Under the pieces are notes generated by a model that saw nothing but the letters and a program-made list of their open reading frames with translations, ran no database searches and was not told where the DNA came from. Source: an uncultured Flavobacteriaceae bacterium (GTDB lineage Bacteria; Bacteroidota; Bacteroidia; Flavobacteriales; Flavobacteriaceae). From it: a DNA stretch of 64,000 bases. The stretch covers positions 62,001-126,000 of the forward strand of contig CANLVG010000012.1 in assembly GCA_947494565.1 (NCBI GenBank), read 5' to 3'. The position numbers and the translations under genes are program-made. Positions 9,784 through 18,959 of the stretch are shown piece by piece (the stretch's first letter is position 1; each line of letters begins with the position of its first letter).

Positions 9784-12048
9784 ATGAAAAAGAACCCATA
9801 CTCCCCTGGAATTTTACAGTATATTCCTTTTTTTTATGTGATTTGGTCCGATGACCTGGTGACGGCTTCCGAGCTAAACGTAGTGCAAAAAGCCATTGAT
9901 CAAGACGATAAGCTGTCGAAGAACGAAAAGAGGAATTTATTGGATTGGCTACATCCGAAGAACCCTCCTTCCAATGAAGAATTGAAACAGTGGAAACAAG
10001 TTGTTTCCAATTCCGAAGTGAAGTTGGTGGAAAGTGAAACGTATCCGTTAGCTACCTTCAGCCAAAAGGTCGTATGTGCCTATCATAATACCTGCCCTTT
10101 CAATGAGAGTCTAAAGCACATTGAAATAAATTTGGGGATACAGCCCAATCACTACAACCACTTGTTCGATGTGGAAGTCATTCATGAGGTCACTTCCGAT
10201 TTTTACGATCCAGAAGAAATCGATAGTCTATTAAAGGGGAAACATGCGCAGGTAGTCGATGAATTTAGAGGTGTCTTAAAAAACGACCTTTTCAATTGGG
10301 ATATCCACCGCACGAAAGAAGCCTTTCGCGAAGTTGTTTTAAAGCAAGTGCAGTTTTTGGCGGAACGAGGGTATGGTGCCCTAGCATATCCTAAGGCTTA
10401 TGGTGGTGCCGAGGACATGGAAGGATATGCGCAGGTATTCGAAAACATGATGTTCGTCGATGGCAGCTTGACCATTAAATTTGGGGTGCAGGTAGGCTTA
10501 TTTGGTGGAAGCATACAAAAGTTAGGTACTAAAAAGCATCATGACCGCTATTTGGCCGATGCCGGCAAAGCCAACTTATTAGGCTGTTTTGCTATGACCG
10601 AAACGGGTCACGGATCAAATGTTAGGGGTATTAAGACCACTGCAACCTACGATAAGGAATCAGACCGCATAATTGTTCACACCCCTGGAAAAAATGATAA
10701 CAAGGAATACATCGGCAACGCTTTACATTCTAAAATGGCATCCGTGTTCGCACAGCTGATCGTGAACGGAAAGAATCAAGGTGTACATGCCGTTTTGGTA
10801 CCGCTACGCGATTCAAATCATGAATTGCTTGAAGGCATCCGGGTCGAAGACAACGGGTACAAGCTTGGGTTAAATGGTGTGGACAACGGCAAAATCTGGT
10901 TCGATCAGGTATCCGTTCCGCGGGAGAATCTCCTGAACAAATACGGTTCGATCAATGACGATGGCAGTTATCATTCTGAAATCAAGAATCCGAACAAACG
11001 CTTCTTTACGATGTTGGGCACTTTGGTCGGCGGACGTATTTGTGTTGCGCGAGCAGGATTGGGCGGTGCCAAGCTAGCGCTGGCCATCGCCGTTAAACAC
11101 GCCCTCAAACGCAGACAGTTCAATGACAGCATTAAGATCCAAGAAGATCTATTGATGGACTATCCCTCGCATCAGCTTCGGTTAACCCCATTAATAGCCA
11201 GTGCCTATGTCTATCACATGACCTTGGACAAGATGATGGCCGTCTATTGTGATGAAACGGTACCGGACAAACGAAAGGTGGAGACCCAAGTGGCAGGACT
11301 AAAATCGATTATTACTTGGTATGCCAATGACGCGATTCAAGAGTGTCGAGAGGCCTGTGGCGGCAAAGGCTATTTACTCGAAAATAGGATTGCCGATCTC
11401 AAGGGAGATGTCGATATCTTCACCACTTTTGAAGGAGATAACACCGTATTGTTGCAATTGGCTGCAAAAGGCGTACTCTCTGACTTTAAGGCGGAGTTCA
11501 ACAGTGCCGGTTTTGCTTCGGTGTTGAAAATATTGGGGATACAAATCAGTGATACGTTGACGACAATCAATCCACTGTATTCGAACAAAGTAGACAAAGA
11601 CCATTTGTACAACCCCAAGTTCCACAAGCATGCCTTTGAATACCGCAGACGTCGTCTGACCTATACTTTGGCCATGCGCATACGGAACTATATCAAAAAA
11701 GGCATCCCTTCGTATCAAGCCTTTTTGAAAGTGCAAACACATTTGCTCAGCCTGGGCAAGGCCTATAGTGTGGAGTTGGCCTATGACACCTTTACGGATT
11801 TTGTGGCTGATATGAAAGATGACAAGAACAAAGCACTATTTCAAAAACTGGGCACGCTGTATGCGTTACATCACATTCGGGAAGATGCCGCATGGTTTGT
11901 TGAGCAAGGATACATTGGAGGCACAAAATCGAAGGCCATCCGTCAACGTGTCGAACGCCTATGTACCGAATTAAGGCCCCATATCGGAGCCTTAGTCGAT
12001 GGTTTTGGAATACCGGAGCACTGTATAAGTGCCCCGATAGCCCAATAA
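9784..12048 (+). CDS. acyl-CoA oxidase / dehydrogenase family flavoenzyme
   Basis: FAD enzyme expected to form 2-enoyl-CoA from acyl-CoA. At 754 residues it is much longer than standard acyl-CoA dehydrogenases (about 380) and has the layout of acyl-CoA oxidases: an N-terminal alpha domain, the FAD-binding segment CFAMTETGHGSNVRG (about residues 280-294), the ACOX segment CREACGGKGYLLENRIADLK, the predicted catalytic Glu550 in TFEGDNTVLLQ, and an extra C-terminal helical domain. If it is an oxidase it passes electrons to oxygen and yields peroxide; if a dehydrogenase, to an electron-transfer flavoprotein. It converges with the T9SS gene 23 bases away. Confidence 0.85.
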   Translation: MKKNPYSPGILQYIPFFYVIWSDDLVTASELNVVQKAIDQDDKLSKNEKRNLLDWLHPKNPPSNEELKQWKQVVSNSEVKLVESETYPLATFSQKVVCAYHNTCPFNESLKHIEINLGIQPNHYNHLFDVEVIHEVTSDFYDPEEIDSLLKGKHAQVVDEFRGVLKNDLFNWDIHRTKEAFREVVLKQVQFLAERGYGALAYPKAYGGAEDMEGYAQVFENMMFVDGSLTIKFGVQVGLFGGSIQKLGTKKHHDRYLADAGKANLLGCFAMTETGHGSNVRGIKTTATYDKESDRIIVHTPGKNDNKEYIGNALHSKMASVFAQLIVNGKNQGVHAVLVPLRDSNHELLEGIRVEDNGYKLGLNGVDNGKIWFDQVSVPRENLLNKYGSINDDGSYHSEIKNPNKRFFTMLGTLVGGRICVARAGLGGAKLALAIAVKHALKRRQFNDSIKIQEDLLMDYPSHQLRLTPLIASAYVYHMTLDKMMAVYCDETVPDKRKVETQVAGLKSIITWYANDAIQECREACGGKGYLLENRIADLKGDVDIFTTFEGDNTVLLQLAAKGVLSDFKAEFNSAGFASVLKILGIQISDTLTTINPLYSNKVDKDHLYNPKFHKHAFEYRRRRLTYTLAMRIRNYIKKGIPSYQAFLKVQTHLLSLGKAYSVELAYDTFTDFVADMKDDKNKALFQKLGTLYALHHIREDAAWFVEQGYIGGTKSKAIRQRVERLCTELRPHIGALVDGFGIPEHCISAPIAQ

Positions 12049-12071
12049 CCTATACTAATCTAGTTCTTCAA

Positions 12072-15000
12072 CTATTGTTTGACGACCTTGAAGGTCTTCG
12101 AGATTCCCGAGGACTCCACCCGCATATAATAAATTCCGGGGGCGTAACCGCTCAGATCGATTACAGGTTCCGCTTCCTGGGAAGTTGCTTCCATCAACAG
12201 TTTTCCCGAAAAGTCAATAACCGTAATCTCCTTTTCCCCATCGATTCCGTATAATTGCACTTCACTCGTTGTCGGATTTGGAAACAAGGAAGTGATTCCG
12301 GAGACCGAGTCTGAATTGTCGAAGTCGACTCTTGCCTTAAGGGAAGAACCAGAATTGGGGATATAGGTCACTACCAATTCTGGTCCGGGTGCAAACGTAT
12401 TTTCCTTGGAGGCCATCCAAAAATCATCACTCCCTACATGTTCGACGATCAGGCTCAAATCACCCCCCCCTGTAAGAGTCCCGGCCGAAAGGATCACCAC
12501 AACATTGGTCGTGGTCTGACCGATATCGGTCGTACTGCCCAGCAGCCCGTTCTTGGCAGGTTTGTTCGAAGTGCTGAGGTTCGTCTCCGTCCAACTGCTG
12601 GTAGTGCCCTTATATATCTCGGCCGTACCGATTCCGGTATCCCCGTTGACCCTAAAATGCAACTCAGCAGACGAGATAGTCCCGTTTACCGAACTGAGAT
12701 CAAACTTCAAGTAGCCGACTCTATTGTTCTGCTGCATTTTTACACGGGTTTGATTCTTTCGAAGACTCCCTTCTAAATGGGCATCGTGTATCGTACCAAG
12801 GGTGACCGTCTGTGGTTGTGGACTGGCCGTGGTGGTGGTCTGTTCATCGCTATAACCAACATTGCCATCGACATCCTCGGTACGTATCTGCCAATAATAG
12901 GTCGTTCCGGACTGTAAGGGCGGGGCGTTGTTATTGCCCACCGTCTGAAGGTGAAAGGTCAAGAAGTTCTCCGCCAAGGTCGTCTGCTCGGTATAGTTCC
13001 CGCTCGATGTGCCGTATTCGATTCGTCCTTTCGAGCCCTCGTTCAGGTTCCAGCTCACCTTGAAGGAATCCTCCATGATATCACTCACGGTAATATTGCT
13101 GACGATAGGGGCACCGGAAGTGACCGTGACATTGGTTGCGGCCGTGAAGTTGCCATCGTCCGTTGTCACCGTTATCGTGGCACTGCCCACAGCAATCGCA
13201 GTAACCAGACCGCTCGCATCGACGGTAGCGATCGCCGTATCGCTACTCGACCAAGAGACCCCTTGATCCGTGGAATTGGAAGGTACGACCGCAGCAGTCA
13301 GCATATCGGTATCCCCCGTTTCCATGGCCAAGGTACTTGGGGCAATGGTAACCCCGGTCACCGGAACGTTCGTAGAAGGTTCATAGGTGACCACCAGTTG
13401 TGGTCCGGGTGCAAACGTATTTTCCTTGGAGGCCATCCAAAAATCATCACTCCCTACATGTTCGACGATCAGGCTCAAATCACCCCCCCCTGTAAGAGTC
13501 CCGGCCGAAAGGATCACCACAACATTGGTCGTGGTCTGACCGATATCGGTCGTACTGCCCAGCAGCCCATTCTTGGCAGGTTTGTTCGAAGTGCTGAGGT
13601 TCGTCTCCGTCCAACTGCTGGTAGTGCCCTTATATATCTCGGCCGTACCGATTCCGGTATCCCCGTTGACCCTAAAATGCAACTCAGCAGACGAGATAGT
13701 CCCGTTTACCGAACTGAGATCAAACTTCAAGTAGCCTACTCTATTGTTCTGCTGCATTTTTACACGGGTTTGATTCTTACGAACACTTCCTTCCAAATGG
13801 GCGTCGTGGATGGGGTCCAAAGTTGCCGTTTGCGCGGTCGAACCCCCATTATCCAATAAAGTAACCGTCGCCGAGCTATTTGACCCTACAGTGTATAAAT
13901 CTGTTTTAGGCTGTATCGTCAACATAATGTTCCGACTTCCTCCCGTCCTATTCGGGTTCAATGGAATAACTGGTACAGTTACCGACGTTTGCCCCGTTGG
14001 AATGACCGCACTACCCCTTAGCAATTTGAAATCATTGAGCATCTCTGCATTGATGCCAGAAGTTACCACATCATAGGCCACGGCCATTGGAAAATCGGTC
14101 GAACCTGTCCTCGTGAACGTGAACTCACCGTTCGTATTGGATGACTTAATTGCATTTCCGCTAGTAGCCTGCACGTTCACCTCATTTATGGGCAATGCAT
14201 TTAACGCATATCTGGTTTCGGTCAGGCTGGAATTATTGGTAAGTGGGCTATTGATAGACCATAGCGGTTTGGTACTATTCATGGCAAGCGTCAGATTTCC
14301 GGTAACCGTATTCTCAATTTGAGTAACATTATTTGAATTATCTAAATCAATGAAGAACTCATCATACTCATGCACTAGTGTCAAGTTTCCAAAATCGAAA
14401 TCAGCCAATCTAGTCCCATTGGGTAACTCATTTGTAAGCTTCCACTCAACGATACCCTCTCCGGTATTGCTCTGCGCATTTGTTGTGGAGACTTTGTAAA
14501 CCACAGTCTCATCAAAACTGACACTGTAACTCCCTTTATAATTCCCAGTAAATAGAAAACCGTAAGTATCACCCCATACAGCTACATTCGTTATGCTTAC
14601 CGCACCCCCTAAAGGTTGCAATCCCCTTTCACTATCAACATCATCATCAGTAAAAAGATCCGTACCAGAAAGTGTGAAGGCTCCCGCTCGAGTATAATCG
14701 ACCTGAGTACCATTGTTTTCAAGATGACAATCGCTTAGCATAAAATTAATATCTTTTATTGCCGTGTCATCGATTTTAGCTACATGCAATCCAACCCCTG
14801 AATCACCATTTCCAAAAAACCTACAATTTGTCATGATACCCTGCACAGATTCCCCAGGCTTATTAGGCTCCCAAGTGGATCCGTGCCGGGTATTCGTACC
14901 AAAATCAGTACTTACATTTTGCCCGCGTCCATTAAAACTAATGTCACAATCGCGAACGGTCAAAGTCCCGTTAGCCGAATGTGATTGGGTACCAAGCCGT

Positions 15001-15695
15001 TTATTATAATATATCTTTGCATCTTCAATTATACAATCATTGTTCAATTTGACCAGGTTAAACCCATCGCCGCCCCAATTGTGAACGTAGCCCCCACTCC
15101 ATATGAAATTTCCCACTACCTCAATTTGTAACCAGTGGCTACTTTCTGAACTATTGTCCGCTTTAGTTGCTCTGGTATCAGGATCATTCCCCAAATTCAG
15201 GGTAGGAAATGATCCTATAAACTCAGCTCCATATGCCTTTACGGTTAAATCATTTGAACGATTTACCCAAAAAAGTTTAGAATTAGGGTTTAAATCATAA
15301 TCTCCATCGTTGGTATTTTGATTCATTGAGCCTCTAATGATTTCAACTCCATTCGGATAACTAGCTATTAATTTACCAATGTTAGCATAGTTTCTTCTTT
15401 CGTTCACTTTGGCATATAATGTGCTTTCTTGCAGCACAAAACCTTCTTCAAAAATTATGGTAAGATTATCAACATCGAACATCCTCAGGCACGGGGACAC
15501 AATCCAAGGAGTTCCCATATCCCTAAAAACCAATGTATTCCCGGTCCCAGATTGGGAAACTATAGCACTATAAAAATTGATGGTTGCATCTGTGGGATTA
15601 AAACCAGATAACGTATCCGCCAAAACGACTGTTTGTGCATTGAGCATTGTGACCCCACAAAAAGTGATTGCTAGTAGTAGTTTCTTCATGTTCAT
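12072..15695 (-). CDS. secreted beta-helix, multi-domain T9SS cargo protein
   Basis: A 1207-residue extracellular protein. In order: signal peptide ending MLNAQ (residues 1-21), right-handed parallel beta-helix region (about 60-400, many short Ser/Asn/Gly-rich turns), a Calx-beta-like domain (about 515-625), a first DNRLRE/CBM96-like module (about 630-770), a bacterial Ig (BIG2) domain (about 775-855, GVTIAPSTLAMETGDT), fibronectin-III-like domain (about 860-955), a second almost identical DNRLRE module (about 965-1110) and a T9SS type A sorting domain (SLFPNPTTSEVQLYG ... GIYYMRVESSG). Such proteins are surface-bound or released polysaccharide-binding or -degrading proteins; no catalytic residues can be assigned, so enzyme activity is open. 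No polysaccharide-utilisation locus flanks it. Confidence 0.9.
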   Translation of the reverse strand: MNMKKLLLAITFCGVTMLNAQTVVLADTLSGFNPTDATINFYSAIVSQSGTGNTLVFRDMGTPWIVSPCLRMFDVDNLTIIFEEGFVLQESTLYAKVNERRNYANIGKLIASYPNGVEIIRGSMNQNTNDGDYDLNPNSKLFWVNRSNDLTVKAYGAEFIGSFPTLNLGNDPDTRATKADNSSESSHWLQIEVVGNFIWSGGYVHNWGGDGFNLVKLNNDCIIEDAKIYYNKRLGTQSHSANGTLTVRDCDISFNGRGQNVSTDFGTNTRHGSTWEPNKPGESVQGIMTNCRFFGNGDSGVGLHVAKIDDTAIKDINFMLSDCHLENNGTQVDYTRAGAFTLSGTDLFTDDDVDSERGLQPLGGAVSITNVAVWGDTYGFLFTGNYKGSYSVSFDETVVYKVSTTNAQSNTGEGIVEWKLTNELPNGTRLADFDFGNLTLVHEYDEFFIDLDNSNNVTQIENTVTGNLTLAMNSTKPLWSINSPLTNNSSLTETRYALNALPINEVNVQATSGNAIKSSNTNGEFTFTRTGSTDFPMAVAYDVVTSGINAEMLNDFKLLRGSAVIPTGQTSVTVPVIPLNPNRTGGSRNIMLTIQPKTDLYTVGSNSSATVTLLDNGGSTAQTATLDPIHDAHLEGSVRKNQTRVKMQQNNRVGYLKFDLSSVNGTISSAELHFRVNGDTGIGTAEIYKGTTSSWTETNLSTSNKPAKNGLLGSTTDIGQTTTNVVVILSAGTLTGGGDLSLIVEHVGSDDFWMASKENTFAPGPQLVVTYEPSTNVPVTGVTIAPSTLAMETGDTDMLTAAVVPSNSTDQGVSWSSSDTAIATVDASGLVTAIAVGSATITVTTDDGNFTAATNVTVTSGAPIVSNITVSDIMEDSFKVSWNLNEGSKGRIEYGTSSGNYTEQTTLAENFLTFHLQTVGNNNAPPLQSGTTYYWQIRTEDVDGNVGYSDEQTTTTASPQPQTVTLGTIHDAHLEGSLRKNQTRVKMQQNNRVGYLKFDLSSVNGTISSAELHFRVNGDTGIGTAEIYKGTTSSWTETNLSTSNKPAKNGLLGSTTDIGQTTTNVVVILSAGTLTGGGDLSLIVEHVGSDDFWMASKENTFAPGPELVVTYIPNSGSSLKARVDFDNSDSVSGITSLFPNPTTSEVQLYGIDGEKEITVIDFSGKLLMEATSQEAEPVIDLSGYAPGIYYMRVESSGISKTFKVVKQ
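12381..12757 (-). repeat. direct repeat copy A: DNRLRE module coding block
   Basis: This 377-base block matches 13401-13777 at an offset of exactly 1020 bases (340 codons) with two mismatches (12549 and 12717), both silent. It includes a run of eight C on the plus strand at 12463-12470 (G8 in the coding strand). Identity falls sharply on both sides while the protein similarity continues. Confidence 0.95.
13401..13777 (-). repeat. direct repeat copy B: DNRLRE module coding block
   Basis: Partner of the block at 12381, same orientation within the same gene, with the same eight-base homopolymer at 13483-13490. Recombination between the two copies would delete 1020 bases in frame (one DNRLRE, the Ig and the FN3 domains). 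Confidence 0.95.
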
Positions 15696-16103
15696 TTATT
15701 CAATAGGAGGTTAAAAATCCGTTTCTATTATTGATTCTATGGCATAGTCAAGCAGGGTCTAAAAATGGAATGACCATTTATCTGACACCAGAATACCGGT
15801 TATAAAGGACGGGGAATCTATGCTGTAATACGTACCAAGAACCCATTTTCAACCCGAGAGGGATATCAATCTTGATTTTCAAAAAAGAGATATAGTAAGA
15901 TATTACATACAAACAAATATATGTTTAATCTGTATACAAACATAACTATGTCTGTAAAGTTTATGTTAATTTACTTTAATATTGTCGTAGCGTATTTTAG
16001 TTTTCTGAAAAGTAGTCGCATGACTGGTCACCAAAAAGACCCAACATCCTTTGGAGGGCATGATTGACAGTAGTAGTAGAAGAGCGATGCGCTGGCTTAG
16101 AGA
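15696..16103. other. 408-base intergenic region upstream of the T9SS gene
   Basis: No open frame of note. The right half is very AT-rich and holds a direct repeat ATACAAACA (15907-15915 and 15934-15942) and two minus-strand -7-like boxes, CAAATATA (15914-15921) and CAAACATA (15937-15944), matching the reverse complement of TAnnTTTG. These could drive the T9SS gene with a leader of about 200 bases. No properly spaced -33 element is seen. Confidence 0.4.
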
Positions 16104-16925
16104 CTACTTCTCTTTATGAAGCTCAGAGGTATCCAAGAAATCGAGAATCTCTATTTTGGCATCTCCACTGATATAGGTTTTAGACGAGCCGGCTGAAGAG
16201 AGCTCTAGACTTTCCGTGGCATAAATGCGTGCTGTGGGCGAACCCTCTAAATTTGCATTGATCAAATTGGCCTGTAGTTTTTGGGCCTTGATATTGGCAT
16301 TGTCAGTCAGGTTGATCTGCATATTGATGGTCGAACCGTCCATTTTGACCGAGGCGTTGTCCTGCATGGTAATAATATTCGTCTCACTCACTGCATAGAT
16401 CCCCACATCGATTCGGTCTTTTAAGGTAATATTCAGTGAATCAACTTCGAGATTAAAGTCCCCAGAGCTATTACCATCCATGATAATATCCATGACAGCG
16501 GCATTTGCGTTCAACTGAAGCTTGGCACTTCCTGTAGTATTCACCACTAGTTCATCGGTATCTATTTTATCTTGCATTTTTATTCTACCATCATTGACTG
16601 TAATAGCGTTTAAATCGTAGTAATTAATCACAATATCCAATTTCTTTTTACTCGTAATTTTGTAAAACGAGGTAATGATCAAGGTACTATCGACCACACG
16701 AAACTTTAAAACATCGATCAGGTTATCATCTGCGGTCAGTTCATAGCCCTCTGTATTGCCTTTTTGAAGGATGATATCCAAATCATCGCTTAGCTCAATA
16801 GCATTAAAGGCAGGTAGGTTTTCAACTACCTCCACGACGTTCTTATTTCCTTTGATCTTAGGCTTCCTTTGAGCGTGCACGACACAGACGGAGCATATTA
16901 CGAATAACCAGACGAATTTTTTCAT
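16104..16925 (-). CDS. DUF2807 (head-GIN) exported protein
   Basis: A 273-residue exported protein: signal peptide MKKFVWLFVICSVCVVHAQ, then a region of repeated short beta strands of the DUF2807 'putative auto-transporter adhesin, head GIN domain' type (FNAIELSDDLDIILQKG ... ADDNLIDVLKF, then rows such as MDIIMDGNSSGDF and SVKMDGSTINMQI). The family folds as a small right-handed beta-solenoid, function unknown, likely envelope or surface. It follows the respiratory operon on the same strand but is separated by the hairpin at 17035, so it probably has its own promoter. Two DUF4097 proteins of similar predicted fold are at 57-59 kb. Confidence 0.85.
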   Translation of the reverse strand: MKKFVWLFVICSVCVVHAQRKPKIKGNKNVVEVVENLPAFNAIELSDDLDIILQKGNTEGYELTADDNLIDVLKFRVVDSTLIITSFYKITSKKKLDIVINYYDLNAITVNDGRIKMQDKIDTDELVVNTTGSAKLQLNANAAVMDIIMDGNSSGDFNLEVDSLNITLKDRIDVGIYAVSETNIITMQDNASVKMDGSTINMQINLTDNANIKAQKLQANLINANLEGSPTARIYATESLELSSAGSSKTYISGDAKIEILDFLDTSELHKEK

Positions 16926-17034
16926 TTACTAGTGTTTAGGGGAACAATTATTGTATTGTATTTCATGAGTTAATGCCCCGACATAGTTGCCTCGGCATCA
17001 AGATTTTGATGAATCTAAAACTAATATATCAAAA

Positions 17035-17065
17035 AAAATGCCCAACTTGATTTGTTGGGCATTTT
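17035..17065 (-). terminator. terminator of the act-cta operon
   Basis: Perfect 12-bp inverted repeat AAAATGCCCAAC / GTTGGGCATTTT with a seven-base loop and, on the minus strand, eight T after the stem. It stands 21 bases after the ctaD stop. The flanking A and T runs would let it act in both directions. Confidence 0.9.
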
Positions 17066-17085
17066 ATATCGGTCTGTTCGTTATT

Positions 17086-18915
17086 TTAATGATTCAATTC
17101 CTCTTCATCATCTTGCAGCGGAACGGTCTGCGGAACGAAGTCTTGCCCAGGAATGATATACTCCCCATTAGCATCGACTTTACTATAATCGTACGCCCAA
17201 CGATGTACTTCCGGTATCGGACCATCCCAGTTGCCGTGAATGTGCTTCATTTCGGCCGTCCACTCCAAAGTATTCGATTTCCAAGGATTCTTTGGTCCTT
17301 TTTTTCCGTAGAACATGCTGCTGACAAAGTTGTACAAGAAAACCAATTGCGCAGCACCTGCGATTAACGCAAACACGGTCATCAACACCTGCACATCGGT
17401 CAATTCATCGAACATCGGGAAATTGGTATTTTGGTAGTAGCGTCTGGGTACACCGGCCATTCCAACAAAGTGCATCGGGAAAAAGACCCCATAGGCGCAG
17501 ACTGCGGTCACCCAAAAGTGTACATAGCCCAAATTTTTATTCATCATGCGTCCCTCGAACATTTTCGGGAACCAATGGTACACCCCGGCGAAGAGTCCAT
17601 ACAGGGCAGATATACCCATCACCAAGTGGAAATGCGCCACTACAAAGTAAGTATCATGCACATTGATATCCAAGGTACTATCCCCTAGAATAATCCCTGT
17701 AAGACCTCCTGTGATGAACGTGGAGACCAATGCTATCGAAAACAGCATACCCGGATTCATCTGTAAGTTTCCTTTCCAGAGCGTGGTGATATAGTTAAAG
17801 GCCTTTACTGCGGACGGAATCGCGATCAATAAGGTTGTAAATGTAAATACAGACCCCAAGAATGGGTTCATTCCGGAGATAAACATATGGTGCCCCCATA
17901 CAATTGTAGATAGGAATGCAATTGCCAATATAGAGGCAATCATGGCACGGTATCCGAAAATGGGTTTACGTGCATTTGTCGACATCACTTCAGAAGTGAT
18001 TCCCAATGCCGGCAAGAGTACAATATACACTTCAGGGTGACCCAAAAACCAAAATAGGTGTTCGTATAGTACTGGAGACCCTCCTTGATAATGTAGTACT
18101 TCACCTTGAATGAAAATATCGGATAGAAAGAAAGACGTTCCGAAGCTTCTATCCATAATCAGCAATAACGCCGCTGAAAGCAATACCGGGAAGGAAATCA
18201 CACCGATTACCGCGGTAACAAAGAATGCCCAAATGGTCAAAGGTAAACGTGTCATTGACATTCCCTTGGTTCTAAGATTCAATACGGTAACGATATAATT
18301 CAACGACCCCAATAGCGAGGAGGCAATGAATATCGCCATGGATACCAGCCAAAGGGTCATACCCATTCCGGATCCAGGCTGTGCCATAGGCAACGCACTC
18401 AAGGGTGGATAAATCGTCCAACCTGCGGCAGCTGGTCCAGCTTCCACAAAGAGAGAAATCACCATAATTACACTAGAGGTGAAGAACATCCAATAAGACA
18501 ACATATTCAAAAAGCCCGAGGCCATATCCCTTGCCCCGATTTGGAGTGGAATTAGAAGGTTACTGAACGTACCACTAAGACCTGCTGTCAATACAAAGAA
18601 CACCATGATGGTACCATGAATGGTAACCAAAGCCAAGTACATATCGGCGTCCATCACACCGTCAGGAGCCCATTTTCCAAGAAGTGCCTCAAAAATAGGA
18701 AAGGATTCGCCTGGCCATGCCAATTGCATACGGAACAGTAATGACATAGCGATACCTATGGTTCCCATAATCAGGCCCGTAATCAAATACTGCTTCGCGA
18801 TCATTTTATGATCTTGGCTGAAGATATATTTTGTTACGAATGTCTCTTTGTGATGATGATGTCCATGATCGTCGTGAGCGTGATCATCTACATGTGCTAC
18901 TGCTGTTGCTGACAT
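17086..18915 (-). CDS. ctaD: cytochrome c oxidase subunit I
   Basis: Catalytic subunit of the terminal heme-copper oxidase, reducing O2 to water and pumping protons; inner membrane, about 12 helices, 609 residues. Visible: FWFLGHPEVYIVLLPALG (the A1-type proton-channel Glu and the CuB His-Tyr pair), WGHHMFISGMNP (CuB histidines), and HDTYFVVAHFHLVMG (heme ligands). The N-terminus before the first helix is unusually His-rich (DDHAHDDHGHHHH, residues 10-22), a possible metal-binding tail. Last gene of the act-cta operon, 44 bases after ctaC, followed by a terminator. Confidence 0.97.
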   Translation of the reverse strand: MSATAVAHVDDHAHDDHGHHHHKETFVTKYIFSQDHKMIAKQYLITGLIMGTIGIAMSLLFRMQLAWPGESFPIFEALLGKWAPDGVMDADMYLALVTIHGTIMVFFVLTAGLSGTFSNLLIPLQIGARDMASGFLNMLSYWMFFTSSVIMVISLFVEAGPAAAGWTIYPPLSALPMAQPGSGMGMTLWLVSMAIFIASSLLGSLNYIVTVLNLRTKGMSMTRLPLTIWAFFVTAVIGVISFPVLLSAALLLIMDRSFGTSFFLSDIFIQGEVLHYQGGSPVLYEHLFWFLGHPEVYIVLLPALGITSEVMSTNARKPIFGYRAMIASILAIAFLSTIVWGHHMFISGMNPFLGSVFTFTTLLIAIPSAVKAFNYITTLWKGNLQMNPGMLFSIALVSTFITGGLTGIILGDSTLDINVHDTYFVVAHFHLVMGISALYGLFAGVYHWFPKMFEGRMMNKNLGYVHFWVTAVCAYGVFFPMHFVGMAGVPRRYYQNTNFPMFDELTDVQVLMTVFALIAGAAQLVFLYNFVSSMFYGKKGPKNPWKSNTLEWTAEMKHIHGNWDGPIPEVHRWAYDYSKVDANGEYIIPGQDFVPQTVPLQDDEEELNH

Positions 18916-18959
18916 AATCGAAATTCTTTATTATATTAATTTTCTTTTAATAGCCTAAT

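Noticed and set aside
12463-12470. C8 run suspected to be a frameshift error or a broken gene.
   Set aside because: The frame is open through both runs and the protein is continuous with the same Thr-Gly-Gly-Gly in both copies.
12951-13859. A 302-codon open frame on the plus strand within the T9SS gene.
   Set aside because: It is antisense to a gene with clear domains and covers the repeat region, whose composition keeps the opposite frame open; its product looks like low-complexity noise.
15900-15960. AT-rich, repeat-like block upstream of the T9SS gene considered as an origin or attachment site.
   Set aside because: Only one short direct repeat (ATACAAACA) is found, with no DnaA-box cluster, integrase or tRNA edge nearby.
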